Assembly: GCA_022768245.1 (NCBI GenBank)
Contig: JALEMR010000024.1
Location: forward strand, 1 to 64,000
Length of the DNA stretch: 64,000 bases
Direction: 5' to 3'
From: Oscillospiraceae bacterium
Lineage (GTDB): Bacteria; Bacillota; Clostridia; Oscillospirales; Ruminococcaceae
Of the stretch, positions 42,842-51,672 are shown piece by piece (position 1 is the first letter of the stretch; each line of letters begins with the position of its first letter). The position numbers and the translations under genes are program-made. Under the pieces are notes generated by a model. It was given only the letters and a program-made list of their open reading frames with translations. It made no database searches and was not told where the DNA came from.

Positions 42842-43627
42842 TCAGCCGGAATAATCCGCAAATCGGATATAATCAGTCCCCTTCTCCGAAACGATAACTT
42901 TAAGATAAGGGAATTTTTCCGACAGCAGACGGGACAGCTTTTCCGCAAATAGTATCTCCGTGGAATAGTGGGTGCAGTCGAAAACCGATAGCCCTCGGTT
43001 TTCCGCGTCTGCGAAGATGTTGTGCTTTACATCGCCTGTTACAAGGGCTGTGCTGCGGTCGGTCATCATTTCGAGCATGGAACCTCCCGAACCGCTGCAG
43101 AAGGCGATTTTCTCTATGACATTCCCGCAGTCCGTATATCTCACATGTGTTCTGAATGCCGCTCCCAGCTTTTCCGCAAGCGCCTTCGCCGACTGCTTTT
43201 CGCAGGAGCATATCCACCCCAGCCCCGTGCCGTCGGGGAAAAGCTCTTCAAGGACGGCTCTTTCCCCCAGTCCGAGAATGTCACGCAGAAGCTCATATGC
43301 CGCGCCGTTGGTGCCGCAGTCCGCAATATCTGCATTGGTGTGACAGCATATGGCGGTCATTCCGTTTCGGATAAGCCTATATAGCGGGGTGTCCGACCGC
43401 ACGCTCTTTATCGGGTCGAATATTATCGGGTGGTGACTGATGATAAGCTCTGCGCTCTTTTCAGCCGCTTCGCTTACAACTGCATTTGTGATGTCAAGAC
43501 AGGTCAGCACCTTCGTCACGGGACTGTCGGCGCTTCCCGCAAGAAGTCCGCTGTTGTCCCATTTTTCCGCCTTTGAAAAGGGCATTATCTCATCTAAATA
43601 ATTGTATATATCTCCTGTGGTCAGCAT
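42842..43627 (-). CDS. NIF3-like dinuclear metal-center protein
   Basis: 261 aa from the ATG following GGAGGAG at 9 nt, 1 nt after the trmK stop; the longer frame reads back into trmK. Metal ligands are in SHHPIIFDPIKS near 65-76, CCHTNADIADCG near 94-105 and the C-terminal CTHYSTE. YqfO/NIF3 proteins form toroidal hexamers; GTP cyclohydrolase-like or phosphoesterase roles were proposed but none is established. The trmK-nif3 pairing is standard in Firmicutes and supports the call. Confidence 0.93.
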   Translation of the reverse strand: MLTTGDIYNYLDEIMPFSKAEKWDNSGLLAGSADSPVTKVLTCLDITNAVVSEAAEKSAELIISHHPIIFDPIKSVRSDTPLYRLIRNGMTAICCHTNADIADCGTNGAAYELLRDILGLGERAVLEELFPDGTGLGWICSCEKQSAKALAEKLGAAFRTHVRYTDCGNVIEKIAFCSGSGGSMLEMMTDRSTALVTGDVKHNIFADAENRGLSVFDCTHYSTEILFAEKLSRLLSEKFPYLKVIVSEKGTDYIRFADYSG

Positions 43628-43628
43628 A

Positions 43629-44309
43629 TCAGACATCTCCTCCGTGGTCACGTACATATTCCCGTATCTCTTCGGTAAGTTTATAATAGTATTCTCCCTT
43701 GACGGGGTCGGACTTTGATATCTCTCTTCCCGTCGCTTCAAGAGTGCTTATCCTGTGCAGAGCATATTCCCGCTCGTCTTCACGGGAGAAATCCATGAAG
43801 CCCACTTCTGCCGCCGCTTCGGAGCAGGACATTATTCTCCCATTTTTCCTCGCGGATATCACATTGTATCGGAAACGCCCGTCGCAGGCTGCCCGCTCGC
43901 AGACTATCTCATACCCGTTAGCACAGAGATATTTCCGCAGCACGGGAGCCTTTGTCATGGGCTGTAATATCAGATTCATTTCGGGGGAAAGCTTATCTGC
44001 GCCGTTCTCCAGTATGCGTGAGATAAGCTCGCCGCCCATTCCCGCGATGACGATATCCGTCACGCCCGCAGTGTCCACATTTCTGAGCCCGTCGGAAAGC
44101 ACAAGCGCCGCCTTATCCGATACGTTATATTTTTCAAAGGTGAGCTTCGCCGCTTCAAGGGGCTTTTCGTTGATATCGGCAGCTGTGGCTCGGGAGCATT
44201 TCCCCGAGAAAAGCAGCTCTGCGGGAAGATAGCCGTGGTCGGTGCCTATATCGCAGATATATTCCCCCGTCACAAGCTCCGCGCAGAGTGAAAGTCGTTT
44301 GTCAAGCAT
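43629..44309 (-). CDS. trmK: tRNA (adenine(22)-N1)-methyltransferase
   Basis: 226 aa. SAM-dependent enzyme making m1A22 in tRNA. Motif I is DIGTDHGYLP near 20-29, ADINEKPLEAA near 40-50 and IAGMGGELI near 82-90 follow; the C-terminal half is the helical COG2384 extension. GGAGGATATA precedes the ATG. It is coupled to the NIF3-like gene, as is usual. Nothing odd in length or motifs. Confidence 0.94.
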   Translation of the reverse strand: MLDKRLSLCAELVTGEYICDIGTDHGYLPAELLFSGKCSRATAADINEKPLEAAKLTFEKYNVSDKAALVLSDGLRNVDTAGVTDIVIAGMGGELISRILENGADKLSPEMNLILQPMTKAPVLRKYLCANGYEIVCERAACDGRFRYNVISARKNGRIMSCSEAAAEVGFMDFSREDEREYALHRISTLEATGREISKSDPVKGEYYYKLTEEIREYVRDHGGDV

Positions 44310-44390
44310 TATATCCTCCGTTGTTCTAAGCTAATAGCGATCAGCGTTCAGCAGCAAGGTAACAAAAGCTTCCTAAAATCAGCATAAGAA

Positions 44391-44426
44391 AAGCAAGAAG
44401 CAAGCTTGTTTTCTTGCCTCTTGCTT
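44391..44426 (-). terminator. Terminator of the DUF1858 gene
   Basis: On the minus strand AAGCAAGAGGCAAG pairs with CTTGCTTCTTGCTT (one G-T pair), followed by TTCTTATG. It lies 16 nt after the stop codon. Confidence 0.65.
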
Positions 44427-44442
44427 CTGAAATATCTTGCCT

Positions 44443-44640
44443 TTAGTTGCCGAAATGCTTATTAAGAGCGGCAACCAGCTCCGCAGCGTCTGTGCCGTGA
44501 ACAGCACATGCGTCTGCGATGGACTCTCCTCTTGAAGCGGGACAGCCTAAGCAGTGCATTCCTATCTCAAGAAAATAAGGCGCAGTATCTGCGTCGGCGT
44601 CCAGAACATCGCCGATTATGGTATCTTCCGTAACTATCAT
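44443..44640 (-). CDS. DUF1858 domain protein
   Basis: 65 aa from the internal ATG behind AAAGGAATG; the upstream extension is hydrophobic and has no ribosome site. The sequence fits DUF1858 / ScdA-N-like domains: TIIGDVLDADADTAPYFLEIG, then CLGCPAS with a CxxC pair, then a helical end. Such small proteins occur near hybrid-cluster and redox proteins, and the CxxC may bind a metal or Fe-S cluster. Neighbours here are trmK and a DtxR-type regulator, giving no further hint. Confidence 0.85.
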   Translation of the reverse strand: MIVTEDTIIGDVLDADADTAPYFLEIGMHCLGCPASRGESIADACAVHGTDAAELVAALNKHFGN

Positions 44641-44768
44641 TATTTTTTCATTCCTTTCCGAAAATTGATATAGATATAATATCCACGATATTATTATAAC
44701 ACATATTCCCGCACATTGCAACAGCTTTTGAGATTTTTTGCGCAGAAAATCCTTCCTGTATCGAGCGG

Positions 44769-45146
44769 TCAGTTATTTTTGTTCTTCTCAACAAATTCTT
44801 TCAGCTTAGCAAAGGTCTCGTCGCTGATATCATGCTCTATCTTGCAGGCGTCGCTGTTGGCGGTCTCCTCGTCCACGCCGAGGATATTCCCGAGAAATTC
44901 CCGCAGCACAAGATGTCTTGCATAAATGCTTTCCGCCTTTTCACGGCCCTTATCGGTGAGGATTATCTCCCCGGACTTTTCCACGGTGATATAGCCGTTT
45001 TCCTTCAATATAAGCACTGCGCGGCTTATGCTGGGCTTGGAATATCCCAGCTTGTTCGCAATGTCTATCGAACGCACAAAGCCTGTTGTATTATGCAGCA
45101 CAAGTATGGTCTCGAGGTAGTCCTCTCCCGATTCGTATATCGCCAT
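44769..45146 (-). CDS. DtxR/MntR-family metal-dependent regulator
   Basis: 125 aa, the short MntR-like form. An N-terminal winged helix (EDYLETILVLHNTTGFVRSID, then LGYSKPSISRAVLILKENGYI) is followed by the dimerisation domain with RHLVLREFLGNILG and a C-terminal metal-binding CKIEHDISDET stretch. These repressors sense Mn(II) or Fe(II). AAGGAGGAGC precedes the ATG. No transporter gene is adjacent, so its targets lie elsewhere, and the metal is not predictable here. Confidence 0.92.
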   Translation of the reverse strand: MAIYESGEDYLETILVLHNTTGFVRSIDIANKLGYSKPSISRAVLILKENGYITVEKSGEIILTDKGREKAESIYARHLVLREFLGNILGVDEETANSDACKIEHDISDETFAKLKEFVEKNKNN

Positions 45147-45222
45147 TTCCGCTCCTCCTTCTGTTCATTTTTATGATTTATTACATTATAGCATTATTTT
45201 CAAAAAAAATCAACAGTTTTAT

Positions 45223-45251
45223 TTGACTTTTGCTCCATAATGTTGTAAAAT
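45223..45251 (+). promoter_or_regulatory. Promoter of the GH5 gene
   Basis: TTGACT, 17-bp spacer, TAAAAT, about 50 bp before the start codon. Confidence 0.75.
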
Positions 45252-45303
45252 ATATTCATAACAAGTCTTCGGACAAATTTTTTGAAAATTGAAGGGAAAT
45301 GCT

Positions 45304-46518
45304 ATGAACAGAAAAAAATTTTCAGCTGTATTTACAGCAGGAGCTATGGCTCTGTCATTATTCACCGCCTGCGGCACGGAAAACGATAACGCCGCCACAG
45401 ACAGCACCGATACTCAGGCACAGACAACCCAAGCCGCAGAGGAGACTGTTTCCGTGAAGGACACTCACACAAACGACGAGATACGCGATATCACCGCCGC
45501 AGAGCTGGTCTCCGAAATGAAGATCGGCTGGAATCTGGGAAATACTCTCGACGCTACCAACAACAGCAGCTCTGCCACCGAGCCTTCTCAGTTTGAGACA
45601 GCATGGGGAAACCCCGTTACCTCAAAGGCTATGATAGACGTCGTAAAGGACGCAGGCTTTAATGTGCTTCGCGTACCCGTCACCTGGGAGCAGCATCTCG
45701 GCGAGGGTCCCGATTACACCATCGACGAAGCATGGCTTGACCGCGTGCAGGAGGTCGTTAACTACGGCATCGACAACGATATGTTCGTTATCCTCAATAT
45801 CCACCACGAGGAATGGCATATGCCTACCTATGACAACCTCGACGCTGCCACCAAAGAGCTTACCGCTGTCTGGACCCAGATAGCTGACCGTTTCGGCGGC
45901 TACGATGAGCACCTCATCTTTGAGGGCATGAACGAGCCCCGTCTTAAGGGCACTCCCCTTGAGTGGAACGGCGGCGACGAGGAAGCCCGCGACTGCATCA
46001 ATCAGCTCAACGCTGCATTTGTCAGCACTATCCGCGCAAGCGGCAAGAACAACGATAAGCGCAGCCTGATGATACCCACTTATGCCGCTTCCTCCGACCA
46101 GAAGGTACTCGATGATTTCGTCGTTCCCGAGGACGACCGCGTTATCGTTTCGATACATGCATATACTCCCTATAATTTCGCCCTTGCAGACAAAGGCGCT
46201 GCAGAGTGGTCGGCGGATAATTCCTCCGATACAAACGATATCGACCTTGTTTTCGCACGTCTGAAGGACAAGTTCCTCGATAAGGGCATTCCTGTAGTTA
46301 TCGGCGAGTTCGGCTCCAGAGACCGCTTCAATCTCGAAGCAAGGTGCGCTCATGCCACATATTACGTAAGCAAGGCAAAGGAATACGGTGTCCCCTGCGT
46401 ATGGTGGGATAACGGCGCATTTGTCGGCAACGGCGAGAATTTCGGTCTGCTTGTCAGAAACGAGCTGCGCTGGCACGACCGGGAAATCATCGACGCTCTT
46501 ATGAAGGGTCTGGAATGA
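45304..46518 (+). CDS. GH5-family glycoside hydrolase lipoprotein (cellulase type)
   Basis: 404 aa from the ATG after AGGGAAATGCT. Signal peptide with lipobox LFTAC (Cys23), then a Thr/Ala/Asp-rich linker to ~55 and a GH5 TIM barrel. Visible GH5 marks are [22 protein letters not shown], the acid/base Glu211 in [15 protein letters not shown] and the nucleophile Glu near 335 in VVIGEFGS. No cellulose-binding module or dockerin, so it acts from the cell surface on beta-glucans, perhaps on oligosaccharides. Substrate is inferred. The stop is 1 nt before dtd. Confidence 0.95.
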   Translation: MNRKKFSAVFTAGAMALSLFTACGTENDNAATDSTDTQAQTTQAAEETVSVKDTHTNDEIRDITAAELVSEMKIGWNLGNTLDATNNSSSATEPSQFETAWGNPVTSKAMIDVVKDAGFNVLRVPVTWEQHLGEGPDYTIDEAWLDRVQEVVNYGIDNDMFVILNIHHEEWHMPTYDNLDAATKELTAVWTQIADRFGGYDEHLIFEGMNEPRLKGTPLEWNGGDEEARDCINQLNAAFVSTIRASGKNNDKRSLMIPTYAASSDQKVLDDFVVPEDDRVIVSIHAYTPYNFALADKGAAEWSADNSSDTNDIDLVFARLKDKFLDKGIPVVIGEFGSRDRFNLEARCAHATYYVSKAKEYGVPCVWWDNGAFVGNGENFGLLVRNELRWHDREIIDALMKGLE

Positions 46519-46519
46519 T

Positions 46520-46966
46520 ATGAAGCTTGTTATACAGAGAGTGACCGAAGCCTCCGTCACCGTTGACGGCAATGTCACGGGAAGTATCGGACAGGGTCTG
46601 CTCATACTGTTCGGCGCGGGCAAGGAAGACGAGACCTCCCCCGACATCGAACGGGAGATAGACAAAATTGCGGAGAAGATACCCAAAATGAGGATATTCT
46701 CCGACGAAAACGACAAGATAAATCTTTCTCTGAAGGACGTAAACGGCAGTCTGCTGATAGTGTCCCAGTTCACGCTATATGCGGACTGCTCCCACGGTAA
46801 TCGTCCAAGCTTCACAAATGCATGCAGTCCCGGGCGGGCTGAGGAGCTTTACGACTATTTCGTGGAGCAGTGCAGGAAGCAGGCCGATACCGTGGAAACG
46901 GGCATATTCGGCGCGGATATGAAGGTAAAGCTTCTTAACGACGGACCGTTTACGGTCATCTTATGA
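46520..46966 (+). CDS. dtd: D-aminoacyl-tRNA deacylase
   Basis: 148 aa, the standard length. Hydrolyses D-aminoacyl-tRNA and glycyl-tRNA(Ala) mistakes. Motifs: [10 protein letters not shown] at ~7-16, [17 protein letters not shown] near 76-92 (the SQF active-site Ser-Gln-Phe) and [10 protein letters not shown] at the end, matching the NxGPxT motif. It begins 1 nt after the GH5 stop and has no separate ribosome site beyond AGGGTC in the GH5 end, so it is probably translationally coupled to the cellulase. dtd usually follows relA; this context is odd. Confidence 0.95.
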   Translation: MKLVIQRVTEASVTVDGNVTGSIGQGLLILFGAGKEDETSPDIEREIDKIAEKIPKMRIFSDENDKINLSLKDVNGSLLIVSQFTLYADCSHGNRPSFTNACSPGRAEELYDYFVEQCRKQADTVETGIFGADMKVKLLNDGPFTVIL

Positions 46967-46975
46967 TTCACAAAA

Positions 46976-47014
46976 AACAGGCTTCGCAAGACCTATCCTG
47001 CGAAGCCTGTTTTT
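46976..47014. terminator. Bidirectional terminator between dtd and lysA
   Basis: AACAGGCTTCGCA pairs with TGCGAAGCCTGTT; T7 on the plus-strand side and A6 before it serve both convergent genes. Confidence 0.9.
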
Positions 47015-47021
47015 TTATGCC

Positions 47022-48323
47022 TTAGTCAACGTCATTTCTGATGATATCGTCAAGAGTCTCTCTCTTGACAACAACTCTGCTCTGACCGTCCTTTATCATA
47101 ACAACGGGAGGTTTGGGTATCCTGTTGTAATTGGAGGACATGGAGTAGTTATATGCGCCCGTGGCAAGTATCGCCAGCGTATCGCCCACCTCTATCTTCT
47201 GGACGGGCATGCCCTCGCCGATAAGATCGCCTGTCTCACAGCACTTGCCCGCAATGGTAACGCTTTCCGTTCTGGGCTCTGCCGCGCGGTTTGCGACTAC
47301 CGCTTCATACTCGGATTGATACAGAATGTATCTGGGATTGTCGCACATGCCGCCGTCGATAGACACGTATGTACGAATGTTGGGGATATGCTTGATACCT
47401 CCCACAGTATAGAGTGTGATGCCTGCAGGCGCCGCAATGGAACGTCCCGGCTCGATAAGGATATAGGGCAGCCTGATATCCTCCTCGGCGCAGACAGCCT
47501 TAACCTTCTCGGAGACCTTCTCCATATAGCTGTCATAGGGCACGGGGTTATCGCCTTCGGTGTACTTTATGCCGAACCCGCCGCCCAGATTCAGGTCTCT
47601 TATCTCATAGCCAAGCTCCTTCTTTATCTTGCCGATGAAGTGCAGCATTACTTCCGCAGCGCATTCAAAGGGATCGATATCCAGTATCTGGCTTCCAATA
47701 TGGCAATGCAGTCCCACCAGCTCGATATGCGGAAGAGCGATAGCCTTCTTCACAGCTTCAAAGGCTTCCCCCGTTTCAAGAGCAAAGCCGACCTTGCTGT
47801 CTATCTGTCCCGTTCTGACGAAATTGTGGGTATGCGCGTCGATACCGGGCTTTATCCTGAACATTATTTTTGCAGTCCTGCCCTGCTTTTCAGCCATTTC
47901 GTTAAGGCGCTCAAGCTCGAAGATATTGTCAACGACTATCCTGCCCACGTTGTTTTCCAGCGCAAGAGCAAGCTCATCGTCGGTCTTGTTGTTGCCGTGG
48001 AAGCATACTCTGTCCATGGGGAAGCCCGCCTTCAGCGCAGTGTAAAGCTCGCCGCCCGAGACCACGTCAACGCCCATGCCCTCTTCGTTCATTATCTTAT
48101 AGATAGCCTTGCAGCTGAACGCCTTGCTGGCATAGCATGCAAGTCCTGCGCCGCCGTAGTATCTGTCAATGGATTCCTTAAAGCTGCGGCAGTGTTCTCT
48201 GATAAGGTCCTCGTCCATGACATACAGCGGAGTGCCGTACTCCTTGGCAAGGCTGACGGTATCAAGTCCGCCTATGGTCAGATGTCCCTCCGCGTTTACG
48301 TCAAGATTTTTTGAAACGTACAT
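47022..48323 (-). CDS. lysA: Diaminopimelate decarboxylase
   Basis: 433 aa. PLP enzyme making L-lysine from meso-diaminopimelate. The PLP lysine is in CYASKAFSCKAI near 58-69; HCHIGSQI near 207 and the GGGFGIKY phosphate-binding loop follow, with the CETGDLI motif supplied by the partner subunit. The ATG at 48323 is 10 nt behind AAAGGA; a TTG three codons upstream overlaps that site and is rejected. It follows engB by 27 nt in a lon-engB-lysA run. No lysine riboswitch is visible. Confidence 0.96.
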   Translation of the reverse strand: MYVSKNLDVNAEGHLTIGGLDTVSLAKEYGTPLYVMDEDLIREHCRSFKESIDRYYGGAGLACYASKAFSCKAIYKIMNEEGMGVDVVSGGELYTALKAGFPMDRVCFHGNNKTDDELALALENNVGRIVVDNIFELERLNEMAEKQGRTAKIMFRIKPGIDAHTHNFVRTGQIDSKVGFALETGEAFEAVKKAIALPHIELVGLHCHIGSQILDIDPFECAAEVMLHFIGKIKKELGYEIRDLNLGGGFGIKYTEGDNPVPYDSYMEKVSEKVKAVCAEEDIRLPYILIEPGRSIAAPAGITLYTVGGIKHIPNIRTYVSIDGGMCDNPRYILYQSEYEAVVANRAAEPRTESVTIAGKCCETGDLIGEGMPVQKIEVGDTLAILATGAYNYSMSSNYNRIPKPPVVMIKDGQSRVVVKRETLDDIIRNDVD

Positions 48324-48350
48324 TTTTATCAATCCTTTCTGAAACTTAGT

Positions 48351-48953
48351 TCAGGAATTTTGCTCATCAGCGCTTTCCGCAATATCGGAAATAATTCCGC
48401 GTATTTCTTCCGCGCCCTCTCCCGTCACTGCGGAAAACTCTATGCAGTGTATATCCTCAAAGCAGGGTATCTCCTTTGCGAAGCCCTCCATGCGCTCTTT
48501 GCGCTGATTTTTCGACAGCTTGTCCGCTTTTGTGAAAATTATCGCAAAGGGAGTCTCCGACTCGATCATAAAGTCGATCATCTGGAGGTCCTCCGCCGAG
48601 GGTGCATGGCGCATATCTATCAGCTGGAATATCAGCCCGATATCCCTGTCCGAGGACAGATACCCGTTTATCAGCGACGTCCAGCGCTGTTTGTCCGACT
48701 TGGATATCTTCGCATAGCCGTAGCCGGGCAAATCGACTATGAATATCGGTTCTGCACGGTAGAAATTTATGGTCGCCGTCTTTCCGGGCACGGAGGATAC
48801 TCTCGCCAGATTCTTTCGGTTGAATATCTTATTGATAAGCGAGGATTTTCCCACGTTTGAGCGCCCCGAAAAGGCTATCTCACAGCACTCACAGGGAGGA
48901 AGCTGAGAAAATTCTCCGTAGGAGCAGAAAAATTCGCCTTTGTTGAAATTCAT
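48351..48953 (-). CDS. engB: Ribosome-biogenesis GTPase YsxC/EngB
   Basis: 200 aa. GTPase needed for late 50S assembly. G1 GRSNVGKSSL near 30-39, G3 DLPGYGYAKISK near 75-86, G4 TKADKLSKNQ near 142-151 and G5-like FSAVTGEG near 177. GAGGAGG precedes the ATG. It lies 32 nt after lon; lon-engB adjacency is conserved in Firmicutes, including Bacillus (lonA-ysxC). Confidence 0.97.
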   Translation of the reverse strand: MNFNKGEFFCSYGEFSQLPPCECCEIAFSGRSNVGKSSLINKIFNRKNLARVSSVPGKTATINFYRAEPIFIVDLPGYGYAKISKSDKQRWTSLINGYLSSDRDIGLIFQLIDMRHAPSAEDLQMIDFMIESETPFAIIFTKADKLSKNQRKERMEGFAKEIPCFEDIHCIEFSAVTGEGAEEIRGIISDIAESADEQNS

Positions 48954-48985
48954 TTTGATAAGTCCTCCTCTGTGTAAAGCTGATA

Positions 48986-51439
48986 TCAGCGCATTACTGC
49001 CGTCTTTTCCGCGTCTGCGGGCTTATCCGACGGCGGAGCCTGTCTTTTTCTCGTTTTTCCCGATATCCTCGGAGCGGCAAGCGCCTCGTCGAAAACATCG
49101 GAAAGCTTATCCGCAAGCACAATGCGGACATTTTCCTTGACTGCACTGTCCACCTCGTCAAGGTCGCCCTCGTTGCCCTTGGGGATTATCACCGTCTTGA
49201 TGCCCTCCTTATAGGCAGCCATGGTCTTCTCGCGGAGACCGCCTATGGGCAGCACCTTTCCGTGAAGAGTTATCTCACCGGTCATTGCCACGTCGTGACG
49301 GACAGGTATCCCCGAAAGCGCGGACACCAGAGCCGTTGCCATGGTCACGCCCGCAGAGGGTCCGTCCTTGGGAGTCGCTCCCTCGGGAGCATGGATGTGG
49401 ATATCCTTTGTCTTGTAGAAATCGGGGTCGATGTCATATTTTCTGCATATCGTTCTTACATAGCTTACGGCAAGCTTTGCGCTTTCCTTCATTACGTCGC
49501 CCAGCGAGCCTGTGGTCTCGATAGTTCCCTTTCCGTCCATGATGATAGCTTCCATTGGGAGCATAACTCCGCCCACAGACGTCCATGCCAGTCCGTTTAC
49601 GAGACCCACCTCGTCCTTCTTGGAGACGGTGCTGTCTATATACTTCTTATGTCCGAGAAATTCCTCGATATTCCTCGAAGTCACGGAAACTCTCTGCTTT
49701 TCGCCCGAAACTATGAGCTTTGCAGTCTTTCTGCATATATCGGCTATCTTTCGTTCAAGGGAACGGACTCCCGCTTCTCTTGTGTAGTATTCGATTATGC
49801 TGTAAACCGCGCCGTCTGCTATCTTAAGGTCGGAGGCTTTCAGTCCGTGCTTTTTTATCTGCTTCGGGATAAGATGCTCCCTTGCGATGTTGAACTTTTC
49901 CTCTGCGGTGTAGCTGGACAGCTCGATGACCTCCATTCGGTCAAGGAGCGGCGCATCTATGGCGGAGGTATTGTTTGCCGTGGTTATGAAAAGCACGTTG
50001 CTCAGGTCGAAGGGCACCTCGATGTAATGGTCTCTGAAAGCGTAATTCTGCTCGGAATCCAACACCTCCAGCAGCGCCGCAGAGGGGTCTCCCCTCATAT
50101 CGCTTGAAAGCTTGTCTATCTCGTCCAGCATGATTAGCGGATTGCTCGTCCCTGCCTGACGAATAGCGCTGATTATCCTTCCGGGCATTGCGCCCACGTA
50201 TGTCTTTCTGTGTCCGCGGATATCGGACTCGTCACGGACTCCGCCCAGCGATACTCTGACGTACTTTCTGCCCAGCGCCGCCGCGATGGATTTTCCGATA
50301 GAGGTCTTGCCCACTCCCGGAGGTCCCGCAAGGCAGATTATCTGACCCTTGATATCGGGCTGGAGCGCTCTCACTGCGATATTCTCGACTATCCTGTCCT
50401 TGACCTTTTCAAGGCCGTAATGGTCATCGTCCAGGACCTTCCGCGCATTGGCGATATCGTTGTTGTCCTCGGTGCGCTCGTTCCATGGGAGCTCCAGCAC
50501 CGTGTCCATGTATGTACGGATAACTGCCGCGTCCTGTGACATGGGCGGCATTTTCAGATAGCGCTCGTTTTCCTTTAAGAGCTTCTTCTCGGTCTCGGCG
50601 GGAAGATGAAGCGCCTTTATCTGTTCCTCGTAGTCATCGTCGTCCTCGAAGGGCATGAAGTCCATATCTCCCGTACTCATGGGAGCGCCGCCCAGCTGTT
50701 CCTGTATCACCTTAAGCTGTTCGCGGAGATAATACTCCCGCTGGCTGTCGTCGATACGCGCCTTGACCTTTTCCTGGAGCTGACGCTCTATCAGCATCAC
50801 CTCGGTCTCGCGGGTGAGCATTGTCATCAGCATACCGAGCCTGAGCTCATAGCAGCTTTCCTCAAGGAGCTCCTGTCTGTCCTCGAGAGTGAGGACGATA
50901 TTGAAGGTTATCGCCTCGAACAGTGCCTTCGGGTCGGAAGCATTTGCAACTGCGTCGGTTATCTGAGCGGGCATTCTCGGAACGTACTCGGAATACTGTT
51001 CAAATGCCTCCTTAGCAGCCCGCATGACCGCTTCGGATTCAATGGGATTGAACTGCATATCCTTGTCCTCGGGATATTTTTTCACCTCGGCGGTCAGATA
51101 TCCTCCGTCGTTGTTGATGATGACCGCTCTTGCGCGGTAAAGTCCCTCGGCGAGAACTCTGACATTAGTGCCGTCTGCGCGGAGAGTCTGTCTTATCTCG
51201 GCGACAACTCCCACATTGTATATCTCCCCTATCTGAGGGTCCTCGGTCTCATAATCGGTCTGCGCCGCCAGAAAGACGAGATTCTTCCCCGTTTCGGACA
51301 TTGCCTCATCAATTGCCGCTATAGACTTTTCCCGTCCCGCGTCAAAATGCACCACTTCCCCCGGAAATACCACAAGACCTCTCAGGGCGATCATGGGCAT
51401 AGCTTTTTTTATAACTCTTTTCTTTGATCCGTTGTTCAT
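48986..51439 (-). CDS. lon: ATP-dependent protease Lon
   Basis: 817 aa from the ATG 12 nt after GGAGG; the longer frame starts within the leader. The LON substrate domain (~10-205) opens MIALRGLVVFPGEV. A coiled region, then AAA+ with Walker A GPPGVGKTS at ~369 and Walker B IMLDEIDKLSSD near 431 follow. The serine-lysine protease domain has Ser in KDGPSAGV near 693 and Lys in GGLREKTMAA near 735. It degrades misfolded and regulatory proteins. The C-terminal ~30 residues are a basic, low-complexity tail. No CIRCE or CtsR box was recognised. Confidence 0.97.
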   Translation of the reverse strand: MNNGSKKRVIKKAMPMIALRGLVVFPGEVVHFDAGREKSIAAIDEAMSETGKNLVFLAAQTDYETEDPQIGEIYNVGVVAEIRQTLRADGTNVRVLAEGLYRARAVIINNDGGYLTAEVKKYPEDKDMQFNPIESEAVMRAAKEAFEQYSEYVPRMPAQITDAVANASDPKALFEAITFNIVLTLEDRQELLEESCYELRLGMLMTMLTRETEVMLIERQLQEKVKARIDDSQREYYLREQLKVIQEQLGGAPMSTGDMDFMPFEDDDDYEEQIKALHLPAETEKKLLKENERYLKMPPMSQDAAVIRTYMDTVLELPWNERTEDNNDIANARKVLDDDHYGLEKVKDRIVENIAVRALQPDIKGQIICLAGPPGVGKTSIGKSIAAALGRKYVRVSLGGVRDESDIRGHRKTYVGAMPGRIISAIRQAGTSNPLIMLDEIDKLSSDMRGDPSAALLEVLDSEQNYAFRDHYIEVPFDLSNVLFITTANNTSAIDAPLLDRMEVIELSSYTAEEKFNIAREHLIPKQIKKHGLKASDLKIADGAVYSIIEYYTREAGVRSLERKIADICRKTAKLIVSGEKQRVSVTSRNIEEFLGHKKYIDSTVSKKDEVGLVNGLAWTSVGGVMLPMEAIIMDGKGTIETTGSLGDVMKESAKLAVSYVRTICRKYDIDPDFYKTKDIHIHAPEGATPKDGPSAGVTMATALVSALSGIPVRHDVAMTGEITLHGKVLPIGGLREKTMAAYKEGIKTVIIPKGNEGDLDEVDSAVKENVRIVLADKLSDVFDEALAAPRISGKTRKRQAPPSDKPADAEKTAVMR

Positions 51440-51518
51440 ATAGATCCGCAGCCTCCTTTCTCGGCGCAAAACAATTTTAATATCTCTGTCTGTCATCACG
51501 CCGAATCACTCGGTTTAC

Positions 51519-51565
51519 AGGCAGCACCTTGCAAAGCCGTCAGGCGTGCTTTGTGCGGTGTTGCT
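51519..51565. repeat. Imperfect palindrome in the lon leader
   Basis: AGGCAGCACCTTGCAAAGC ... GCTTTGTGCGGTGTTGCTT, an imperfect stem related to the palindrome at 18023-18058. It lies directly downstream of the lon promoter, hence in the 5' leader. Confidence 0.7.
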
Positions 51566-51573
51566 TGTATATT

Positions 51574-51602
51574 ATTATAATATATATTCCGCGATTTTGC
51601 AA
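51574..51602 (-). promoter_or_regulatory. lon promoter
   Basis: On the minus strand: TTGCAA, 17-bp spacer, TATAAT. The predicted leader is ~130 nt. Confidence 0.75.
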
Positions 51603-51672
51603 GTAACAATTATTTATATTATTATCCTATATTTATTTGAAGATTTATTCGTTTATTTTTCAAGAAAAATTG

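Noticed and set aside
48324..48350. Lysine riboswitch for lysA
   Set aside because: lysA follows engB by only 27 nt, which leaves no room for one.
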